DNA of 6,269 nt from JBMYQA01 sp049600855. GTDB taxonomy: Bacteria > Bacteroidota > Bacteroidia > Cytophagales > Flammeovirgaceae. Location: positions 1 through 6,269 of the forward strand of contig JBMYQA010000330.1 in the NCBI GenBank assembly GCA_049600855.1, given 5' to 3'. The translations under genes were made by a program, and so were the position numbers. Below are positions 1 through 5,611 of this stretch, piece after piece; position 1 is the first letter of the stretch, and each line of letters begins with the position of its first letter. Below the pieces are notes generated by a model. The model was not told the origin of the DNA. It was given only the letters and a program-made list of their open reading frames with translations, and did not search any database.

Positions 1-852
1 TATTCCCCACTCTATTCCTACTTCTCGCGCTCCTTTATTGTCTTTACAGGCTTCTACCGCTTCTACAAGATCCTGCGGAATGTCAATGTGAAAAATACTT
101 GGCAAAATGCTTAGCTGCTTTTTAGTGGTGAGGGGTTTTAATCCGGGAATAATTGGAACAGTAATGCCCATTGCTCTACAATCATCAACAAACTTGAAAT
201 ACTTTTGATTATCAAAGAACATTTGCGTCACAATGTAATCCGCTCCCTCATCTACTTTCTTTTTTAAATATTTCAAGTCCGAATTTATATTTGGAGCCTC
301 AAAATGCTTCTCCGGGTAGCCTGCTACTCCAATACAAAAATCGGTTTTTGATGTATTTTGCATTTCTTCTTCAAGGTAAATGCCATTATTAATATTCACC
401 ACTTGCTGAAGCAGATCAGAAGCATAGGCATGCCCATTTGGTTCTGGAAAAAAGCGTGGCTCCGTCTTAATGGAGTCACCTCGTAGCACCAACACATTCT
501 CGATACCCAAAAAGTTTAAATCAATGAGGGCATTTTCAGTTTCTTCTTTCGTGAAGCCTCCACAAATTAGATGAGGTACAGTGTCAATACCGTATTTATT
601 CATAATAGCAGCACAAATGCCTACTGTGCCAGGTCTTTTGCGAATCACTCGCTTTTCCAATAAGCCATTATCATGTGTTTTAAACACATACTCCTCGCGA
701 TGGTAAGTTACATCAATAAATGAAGGCTTAAATTCCATCAATGGATCTATGGCTTTGAATAAAGAATCTATACTTTGTCCTTTTAGTGGTGGAAGTATTT
801 CAAATGAAAATAGCGTACTCTTACTCTGCGCTATGTATTCTACAACTTTCAT
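1..852 (-). CDS. metF: 5,10-methylenetetrahydrofolate reductase, C-terminus cut by the window edge
   Basis: Flavoenzyme of the cytosol that reduces 5,10-methylene-THF to 5-methyl-THF, the methyl donor for methionine synthesis. Reading the minus strand from the ATG at 852-850 gives 284 uninterrupted codons to the window edge. Bacterial MetF is usually about 290-320 residues, so only a short tail is missing. Family landmarks seen: FSFEILPP at 15-22, where Glu18 matches the catalytic Glu28 of E. coli MetF; PHLICGG at 93-99; VLRGD at 122-126, with the Asp that corresponds to E. coli Asp120 near the flavin; GVAGYPEKH at 175-183; and VTQMFFD at 208-214, whose Gln is the folate-contacting position. 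The reading frame is continuous, so no frameshift is present. It is transcribed divergently from the next gene. A SAM-type leader was looked for and not recognised. The family call is very secure; whether it belongs to a metH operon lies outside the window. Confidence 0.97.
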   Translation of the reverse strand, partial: MKVVEYIAQSKSTLFSFEILPPLKGQSIDSLFKAIDPLMEFKPSFIDVTYHREEYVFKTHDNGLLEKRVIRKRPGTVGICAAIMNKYGIDTVPHLICGGFTKEETENALIDLNFLGIENVLVLRGDSIKTEPRFFPEPNGHAYASDLLQQVVNINNGIYLEEEMQNTSKTDFCIGVAGYPEKHFEAPNINSDLKYLKKKVDEGADYIVTQMFFDNQKYFKFVDDCRAMGITVPIIPGLKPLTTKKQLSILPSIFHIDIPQDLVEAVEACKDNKGAREVGIEWGI

Positions 853-969
853 AAAGCTATTTTATAACGGAAATTCTGATTGTTTGTCTAACGAAGATGA
901 TTATTTATCGAAAAAGCGCCAAGATAATATATCTGAATTTATACGCAATCGTTGCAATAAAAGAAAGCT

Positions 970-977
970 CAAATTTA
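970..977 (-). promoter_or_regulatory. Candidate -7 element of the metF promoter
   Basis: On the minus strand this reads TAAATTTG, an exact match to the Bacteroidota -7 consensus TAnnTTTG. Transcription would begin near 963 and leave an untranslated leader of roughly 110 bases before the metF ATG. No clear TTG element lies at the expected 17-23 base spacing upstream, so this is only a half-match in AT-rich DNA. Confidence 0.4.
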
Positions 978-1377
978 TAAGTAAATAAATGAACTGAGCG
1001 ATTATTGTATTAAATGCAATGATTTACCTTTTTGTTTATTAAATAAGAATGATCCTATTTTGGTAAGTGTATTTTCACTTAGAGGAATGTGAGAAAGGTT
1101 GAGGAAAAATACATTTATTTCATTATTATTAGTAGATTATTCCATTTGATCTCATGCTTTGATCACTTATATTGCAGCAATTGTAAATTTTGAAAGCTCA
1201 TTATAAATCAATTATTTACAGTTGATTTTATGAATAATCAAAATATAATAAGATTGTTAACGTAAGTTTAACGAATTTTGGAAAGGTTTATAGGACATAA
1301 GTTTTTCTGAATAAAGTACAGAAATGATGAAAGTAAGATTCCATCAAAAATTTTACTGATTTGGTTATTTCTTTTTA

Positions 1378-1385
1378 TAAATTTG
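1378..1385 (+). promoter_or_regulatory. Candidate -7 promoter element of the T9SS cargo gene
   Basis: TAAATTTG matches the Bacteroidota -7 consensus TAnnTTTG exactly. Transcription would begin near 1392, leaving about 40 bases before the ATG at 1434. The nearest upstream TTTG (1360-1363) is only 14 bases away, shorter than the usual spacing, so the -33 part is weak. The element covers the TTG codon at 1383 that a longest-frame start would use, which argues against that start. Confidence 0.5.
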
Positions 1386-1433
1386 AGGATAATTTCAAGA
1401 GTTGATTTTGAATGCTATTTAACTAGCACAGAA

Positions 1434-2213
1434 ATGTGTAAATTCACCACCCATTTTTTCATACTGTTATTTATCTCTATTAGCCCTGCTTGGGCAGGAG
1501 AGTTGGTGTTATCAGGTGTATACCACGGCAGCAACATCTATGTGCAAAACCCCCATGATGGAAACAATAGTTTCTGTATTAAAGACATTTATGTCAATGG
1601 GAAAAAACATATGGACGCACCGCAAGCCTCTGTATTCACCATTGACCTTTCAAGTTTTAAGGAAAACACTCAAGTGAAGATTGAAATCTATCACACCGAT
1701 GGTTGTGAACCTAAAATCATTAATCCTAATGCCATTCGCGTTAAAGATGAATTTCAGTTCATCTTTCTTGATATTGATGATCACCAAATTCACTGGAAAG
1801 CAAAAGGCGAAAAAAAGCTTGGCAAATATTTCTTAGAGAAATTTGAACATAATAATTGGACCATTGAACGTGCAATTGATGGCAGGGGCGCGCATCATGC
1901 AAATGAATACCGAAAGCCTGTAGATCATCATGCTGGAGATAATAAATACCGTTTAAAATATTTGGAAATCTCTGGTAGAACTTATTATTCCGAAGTCATT
2001 ACCTTTTACTCCCAACGAGATAAAATCACCTTTTCTCCTAAGAAAGTTTCACGCTCTCTCACCTTTTCCAGAGCTACTGATTATGAGATTCGAGATGTTT
2101 TTGGTCATAAAATATTATCAGGAAGAGCGACAAATGTCGATTGTAGCAGCTTAAAAACAGGGGTGTACTACATTAGTTTTGACAACCGAACAGAAAAATT
2201 CTTTAAGAAATAG
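1434..2213 (+). CDS. Secreted protein of unknown function with T9SS type A sorting domain
   Basis: Encodes 259 residues from the ATG at 1434. Residues 1-21 form a signal peptide: a short n-region, the hydrophobic stretch FFILLFISIS, and a PAWA cleavage site before GELVLSG. The mature N-terminal part (22 to about 115) looks like a beta-rich domain with Cys48 and Cys91, which could pair by disulfide bond. Residues about 125-192 resemble the Fn3-like segment common in Bacteroidota surface proteins, with NEYR and NKYRLKYLEISGRTYYSEV. Residues about 195-259 are a type A C-terminal sorting domain: YEIRDVFGHKILSG, then SSLKTGVYYISF, then EKFFKK at the end. Such proteins cross the inner membrane by Sec and the outer membrane by T9SS, with removal of this domain. 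The frame is open back to a TTG at 1383, but the signal peptide and promoter favour 1434. No catalytic motif was recognised, so function is unknown. It is flanked by its own promoter-like element and terminator, suggesting a single-gene unit. Confidence 0.88.
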   Translation: MCKFTTHFFILLFISISPAWAGELVLSGVYHGSNIYVQNPHDGNNSFCIKDIYVNGKKHMDAPQASVFTIDLSSFKENTQVKIEIYHTDGCEPKIINPNAIRVKDEFQFIFLDIDDHQIHWKAKGEKKLGKYFLEKFEHNNWTIERAIDGRGAHHANEYRKPVDHHAGDNKYRLKYLEISGRTYYSEVITFYSQRDKITFSPKKVSRSLTFSRATDYEIRDVFGHKILSGRATNVDCSSLKTGVYYISFDNRTEKFFKK

Positions 2214-2251
2214 TGTTTATCTTATTCCATCATTCGTGATAAACACTATTT
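2208..2251 (+). repeat. 14-bp perfect inverted repeat overlapping the stop codon of the T9SS cargo gene
   Basis: The arms are AAATAGTGTTTATC (2208-2221) and GATAAACACTATTT (2238-2251), perfectly complementary, with a 16-base loop. The left arm contains the last lysine codon and the TAG stop. No run of T follows directly, so alone it is not a typical intrinsic terminator. It more likely stabilises the mRNA 3' end or adds to the terminator that starts four bases later. Confidence 0.85.
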
Positions 2252-2254
2252 AAG

Positions 2255-2280
2255 AACACCTTTATTTGAGGTGTTTTTTT
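2255..2280 (+). terminator. Intrinsic (rho-independent) terminator of the T9SS cargo gene
   Basis: Seven-bp stem AACACCT (2255-2261) with AGGTGTT (2269-2275), a seven-base loop, and an uninterrupted T run at 2274-2280. The stem can extend outward by A-T and G-T pairs into the T run. It lies about 40 bases after the stop codon and before a promoter-like region, so it should isolate the cargo gene from the permease downstream. Confidence 0.88.
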
Positions 2281-2336
2281 ATGTGCTTCATTTAGCCTTT
2301 TACCCTAACATTCTCCCACCTCTCCTTTAATTTCTT

Positions 2337-2361
2337 TTATTTGTCAATTCTTATTTGTCAA
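2337..2361 (+). repeat. Two 11-base direct repeats upstream of the permease gene
   Basis: TTATTTGTCAA occurs at 2337-2347 and again at 2351-2361, separated by three bases, giving a 14-base period. The first copy contains the TTTG proposed as the -33 element. Their position makes them candidates for a regulator binding site, but AT-rich sequence slippage could also create such a repeat. Confidence 0.6.
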
Positions 2362-2372
2362 ATCCATCTTTG
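2340..2372 (+). promoter_or_regulatory. Candidate promoter of the permease gene
   Basis: TTTG at 2340-2343 and CATCTTTG at 2365-2372 are separated by 21 bases. This fits the Bacteroidota TTTG / TAnnTTTG arrangement with one mismatch in the -7 element. A transcript starting near 2379 would have a leader of about 27 bases before the ATG at 2406. Confidence 0.45.
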
Positions 2373-2405
2373 GTTTGTAAGATCGCTACGACTAAATAAT
2401 ACGCC

Positions 2406-3722
2406 ATGTCTAAACGAGTCTCAAGCATAAACTCTAGAAAAAACAATCAATCGACTAAAGGGATTTTGAATCTTCTTAAAATTAATCCTACCTATTATGA
2501 AAATTACCGCGAAGCAACGAAATCTATTCGCAGCAATTTGCTTCGTACCTTCCTCACTGCAGCCATCGTAGCCATAGGCATCACGTCTTTAGTTGGCATA
2601 CTCACATCCATTGATGCAATTAAGTATAAAATCACTTCAGGCTTATTCGATTTGGGTGGGAATAGTTTTGACATCGAAAATGTTACTCGAAATCGAAACT
2701 TTGGAGGGCGAAGGGTAAAGTCTAAAAATCCTTTGGAATACAAAGAGCTTCTCGCATTCAAAAAGCGATTCACGCAGGCCGATCAGATTAGCCTGACCTC
2801 GTTTGTATCAGGATCAGTAGAAGTAAAACGTTTTTCCAAAAAAACCAATCCAAACTCCAGACTTATTGGCGCAGACATTCATTACCTTCAAAACAACGCA
2901 TTAGACCTCACTAAAGGTCGAAACTTCTCTAATATTGAGTTATTGAATGGCATGAATGTCGTGATTATTGGAAGCGAAATTGCAAAAAACATCTTTGATA
3001 AAGAGAATCCCATTAATGAGGTCATTGGTTTCTTAGACCGTAAATTTGTGGTGATTGGTGTTTTGGAAAATAGTGGTGGAATGGGAGGCGGAGCCGCAGA
3101 TCGTTCACTACTCATTCCAATTGAAAATGCCTATCGAATTAGTGCTGGAGCAAGTCCATCCTACTCCATCACGGTTCGAGTGGCAGACCCTTCAAACTTT
3201 GACATTTCTATGGGCGAGGCTACTGGATTGATGCGACTCATTCGAAAAGATCAATTAGGTGATCCGAATTCATTTGAAATTTCTCGAAGTGAATCGGTTG
3301 CCGAATCCTTGGATGAAATTTCGGGAACATTGCGATTAGGCGGTGGAGTAATTGGTACCATTACCCTTCTCGGAGCTGCCATTGCACTCATGAACATCAT
3401 GATGGTTTCGGTAACTGAACGTACCCGTGAGATAGGCGTTCGAAAAGCACTTGGAGCAACTCCTAAACGCATCCGCCAGCAGTTTTTGGTAGAAGCCATT
3501 CTCATTTGTTTACTTGGAGGTGGTGTGGGCATTCTGCTGGGCATTAGCATTGGAAATGCCGTTGCGTTAGCTTTTGGAGATGAAGGAGGCGGTTTCTTTG
3601 TCCCTTGGCTCTGGATTTTCTTGGGCGTTAGTATTTGTGCCATTGTTGGAATTGTTTCTGGAATTTATCCTGCAATAAAAGCTTCTAAACTAGACCCTAT
3701 TGAATCCTTACGGCATGAGTAA
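2406..3722 (+). CDS. MacB/FtsX-family ABC transporter permease
   Basis: Inner-membrane permease of 438 residues in the type VII ABC (MacB, LolCE, FtsX) fold. A basic, polar cytoplasmic lead of about 45 residues precedes TM1 (about 48-68). A large periplasmic domain of the MacB_PCD type spans about 70-310, then TM2 lies at about 313-336, TM3 at about 361-386 and TM4 at about 399-421. After TM2 comes the family signature SVTERTREIGVRKALGAT (335-352), the cytoplasmic segment that touches the ATPase. The end, YPAIKASKLDPIESLRHE, is the usual FtsX-domain terminus. No Walker A, Walker B or ABC signature is present, so it needs a separate ATPase. None is encoded beside it, nor a membrane fusion protein. 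MacB-type machines do mechanotransmission or export across the envelope (peptides, antibiotics, lipoproteins), so the substrate cannot be assigned. The gene precedes the GluQ-RS gene by 12 bases, suggesting cotranscription. Confidence 0.94.
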   Translation: MSKRVSSINSRKNNQSTKGILNLLKINPTYYENYREATKSIRSNLLRTFLTAAIVAIGITSLVGILTSIDAIKYKITSGLFDLGGNSFDIENVTRNRNFGGRRVKSKNPLEYKELLAFKKRFTQADQISLTSFVSGSVEVKRFSKKTNPNSRLIGADIHYLQNNALDLTKGRNFSNIELLNGMNVVIIGSEIAKNIFDKENPINEVIGFLDRKFVVIGVLENSGGMGGGAADRSLLIPIENAYRISAGASPSYSITVRVADPSNFDISMGEATGLMRLIRKDQLGDPNSFEISRSESVAESLDEISGTLRLGGGVIGTITLLGAAIALMNIMMVSVTERTREIGVRKALGATPKRIRQQFLVEAILICLLGGGVGILLGISIGNAVALAFGDEGGGFFVPWLWIFLGVSICAIVGIVSGIYPAIKASKLDPIESLRHE

Positions 3723-3734
3723 GGGTATCTATTT

Positions 3735-4664
3735 ATGGATGAGATACATACTAGAATTGCTCCTACTCCAAGTGGTTTTTTACATTTAGGAAATGCATTT
3801 TCCTTTCTGTATACCTATCTCATCCACCTTACCTCCCCAAACTCATCGCTTTTGCTTCGCATTGATGATGCCGATGCCGCTCGTTGCCGCGATGAATATT
3901 TGGAAGATATTTTTCATTCACTGGAATGGCTAGGCATCGCTTACACCAGAGGGCCTAGCGGAGTTGAAGATTTCAAAAAAAACTATTCCCAACAACTCCG
4001 CTATGATTGGTATGAAACTGATTTACTGAAGCTCAGTACCGAAAGTAAATTTGTATACGCTTGCGAATGTTCCAGAAAACAAATTAGAAGTTTGTCAAGC
4101 AATGGAATCTATCCAGGAACTTGTCGTGATAAACAACTGCAGTTGAGTGATACTAACCACGCTTGGCGGATTAAAGCCAAGGAATATACCATTGAGTTTA
4201 ACGATCTACTCAAGGGTAAAATATGCTGGTCATTAGAGCGCATGGGCGATTTTATCATTAGACGTAAAGATGGGCTGCCTGCTTATCAAGTTACCTCTTT
4301 GGTAGATGATTTACACTATGGCATTAATTTCATTGTTCGGGGCGATGATTTAATGGATTCCACAGCAGCACAAATTTGGTTAGCCACTATTTTAAACGCA
4401 GACTCATTTTTGGAGAGTACATTTTGCCATCATCCACTAGTTTTAGAAGCTCGTGGACAAAAAATGTCTAAATCACATCAATCCTTATCGCTCCAAACCT
4501 TACAAGAAAAATGGCATCATCCTACCAAAATCTATCAACTTTTTGCCCAACTGACAGGCATGAATCCAGCAATAGATAACCTAATCGACCTCGCTGCACA
4601 GTTTGATTCCCAAATTCATTACTTCCAAAAGGATGTCTACCTCAGGGACTTACTTTCAGATTAA
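3735..4664 (+). CDS. gluQ: GluQ-RS-type glutamyl-tRNA synthetase paralogue (tRNA-Asp queuosine glutamylation)
   Basis: Encodes 309 residues, the length of the catalytic core of class I glutamyl-tRNA synthetase without its anticodon-binding domain, as in E. coli GluQ-RS (YadB). That enzyme activates glutamate and attaches it to queuosine-34 of tRNA-Asp. Visible motifs: APTPSGFLHLGN at 9-20 (the HIGH-type signature), LRIDDADAAR at 41-50, AYQVTSLVDD at 183-192, and KMSKS at 243-247. The probable zinc site is Cys110-X-Cys112 with Tyr126 and Cys130 in YPGTC; the CxC and YxxxC pattern is typical of GluQ-RS. Two points are unusual. Position 44 is Asp where the family normally has Glu in the RIED motif, and KMSKS is complete although it is degraded in E. 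coli GluQ-RS. The gene follows the permease by 12 bases. The alternative, a discriminating or non-discriminating GluRS, is unlikely because the C-terminal half is absent. Confidence 0.88.
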   Translation: MDEIHTRIAPTPSGFLHLGNAFSFLYTYLIHLTSPNSSLLLRIDDADAARCRDEYLEDIFHSLEWLGIAYTRGPSGVEDFKKNYSQQLRYDWYETDLLKLSTESKFVYACECSRKQIRSLSSNGIYPGTCRDKQLQLSDTNHAWRIKAKEYTIEFNDLLKGKICWSLERMGDFIIRRKDGLPAYQVTSLVDDLHYGINFIVRGDDLMDSTAAQIWLATILNADSFLESTFCHHPLVLEARGQKMSKSHQSLSLQTLQEKWHHPTKIYQLFAQLTGMNPAIDNLIDLAAQFDSQIHYFQKDVYLRDLLSD

Positions 4665-4714
4665 GTATATTTTCTGATCAAGTAGGCAACACACCTATTT
4701 AATTTCATTTCTTA

Positions 4715-4745
4715 TTGATAATCCCAACTGCATTCGTTCAATTTG
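4715..4745 (+). promoter_or_regulatory. Candidate promoter of the SDR and glycosyltransferase genes
   Basis: TTG at 4715-4717 and TCAATTTG at 4738-4745 are 20 bases apart, matching the Bacteroidota TTG / TAnnTTTG layout with one mismatch. Transcription would begin near 4752, about 23 bases before the SDR ATG. No terminator hairpin with a T run was seen between 4665 and 4774, so read-through from the gene upstream is also possible. Confidence 0.45.
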
Positions 4746-4774
4746 CAGGGCTTTTTAACTATTGAATACAACTT

Positions 4775-5581
4775 ATGAAAGACAAGGTAGTCATCATTAC
4801 AGGTGGTTCTTCTGGTATTGGCAAAGCATTGGCACACGAATATGGCGGCAAAGGCGCTAAAATTGTGGTCACAGGCAGAAGGCAAGCTCCCTTAGATCAG
4901 ACGGTTGAAGAACTTCAACAAGCGGGAATAGAAGCTTATGCCATTCAAGCAGATGCAAGCATTGAAGATGATAACAAGCGTATGGCAGCATTAACCATTG
5001 AGAAATATGGCCGTATAGATGTATTGATCAATAATGCTGGTATTAGCATGCGCGCTTTGTTTGAAGACCTTGACTTAGCGGTGATCAAAAAAGTGATGGA
5101 CATCAATTTTTGGGGAGTAGTGTATGCAACCAAGTATTGCCTGCCTTCTATTATTGAACACAAAGGCTCCATCATTGGCATTTCTTCTATAGCTGGCTAC
5201 CGAGGCTTGCCTGCACGCGCAGGGTACTCTGCTTCTAAGTTTGCCTTAAATGGCTTCCTAGAAGTGTTGCGTACAGAAATGTTAAAAAAAGGAGTCCATA
5301 TTTTGACAGCATGTCCTGGGTTTACGGCATCAAATATCCGAAATGAAGCCTTATCGAGTGATGGCTCAAAACAGGGGGAATCGCCTAGAGACGAAGGAAA
5401 AATGATGACTGCAGAAGAATGTGCAGCACGAATTTACAGAGCCAATCAAAAAAGGAAGAAAATCTTAATTCTAACAACCCAAGGAAAACTGACCGTATTC
5501 CTGAATAAGCTTTTCCCCAGTATGATGGATAAAATTGTATACAACCATATGGCAAAAGAAGCTGATTCTCCTTTTAAATAA
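4775..5581 (+). CDS. Classical SDR-family NAD(P)-dependent oxidoreductase
   Basis: A 268-residue Rossmann-fold short-chain dehydrogenase/reductase. The cofactor glycine motif is TGGSSGIG at 9-16, and NNAG lies at 86-89. The catalytic tetrad is complete: Asn111, Ser138, Tyr151 and Lys155 (YSASK). PG at 181-182 is the usual motif after strand six. The TGRR at 33-36 places arginines after the second strand, which favours NADP(H) over NAD(H). Residues about 228-268 form a basic and hydrophobic tail (KRKKILILTTQGK, then FPSMMDKIVYNHMAKE) of the kind found in DHRS7-like SDRs, possibly membrane-associated. The substrate cannot be read from the sequence; a lipid or ketosphinganine-type substrate is possible but unproven. 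The gene ends in tandem in-frame stops (TAATAA, 5579-5584) and precedes the glycosyltransferase by 30 bases. No Shine-Dalgarno sequence precedes the ATG. Confidence 0.93.
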   Translation: MKDKVVIITGGSSGIGKALAHEYGGKGAKIVVTGRRQAPLDQTVEELQQAGIEAYAIQADASIEDDNKRMAALTIEKYGRIDVLINNAGISMRALFEDLDLAVIKKVMDINFWGVVYATKYCLPSIIEHKGSIIGISSIAGYRGLPARAGYSASKFALNGFLEVLRTEMLKKGVHILTACPGFTASNIRNEALSSDGSKQGESPRDEGKMMTAEECAARIYRANQKRKKILILTTQGKLTVFLNKLFPSMMDKIVYNHMAKEADSPFK

Positions 5582-5611
5582 TAAGCGGTGCGCCCAAGTA
5601 AATCCTTTCAG

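Larger units (their letters stand above)
853..1433. other. Divergent AT-rich intergenic region without a recognisable gene
   Basis: About 580 bases separate the metF start from the ATG of the secreted protein. I see no convincing coding sequence on either strand; the plus-strand open frame at 749-988 is the antisense of metF plus its leader. The region holds -7-like elements for both neighbours (970-977 minus, 1378-1385 plus). It also holds a 6-bp hairpin at 1064-1081 (TAAGTG, six-base loop, CACTTA), an 11-base palindrome ATTGCAGCAAT at 1171-1181, and two overlapping inverted repeats around 1205-1241. A repeated TTAACG lies at 1257-1262 and 1268-1273. No tRNA, riboswitch or known small RNA was recognised. 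The small palindromes could be chance in such AT-rich sequence. Confidence 0.6.

Noticed and set aside
853..970. SAM or cobalamin riboswitch in the metF leader
   Set aside because: The leader is long enough to be tempting, but I found neither conserved core sequences nor long paired stems, and no terminator hairpin before the ATG.
749..988. 79-codon plus-strand open frame
   Set aside because: Most of it is antisense to the metF N-terminus, whose protein is unmistakable. The remainder runs through the metF leader, and the product shows no recognisable feature.
1064..1081. Hairpin TAAGTG/CACTTA as a terminator
   Set aside because: The stem is short and A/T-rich, no T run follows, and no gene on either strand ends nearby.
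1434..1500. Lipoprotein signal in the T9SS cargo protein
   Set aside because: The only cysteine near the N-terminus is residue 2, ahead of the hydrophobic stretch. There is no lipobox cysteine at the cleavage site, which instead reads AWA before GEL.
2504..3643. Three minus-strand open frames inside the permease gene
   Set aside because: They are shadows of the strongly supported plus-strand permease; their translations are low-complexity in Ser, Pro and Met and show no domain.
4665..4774. Terminator after the GluQ-RS gene
   Set aside because: Only a four-bp CAGA/TCTG pairing across the stop region was found, with no strong stem followed by a T run.
4945..5181. Minus-strand open frame inside the SDR gene
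   Set aside because: Antisense shadow of an SDR with all catalytic motifs in place.
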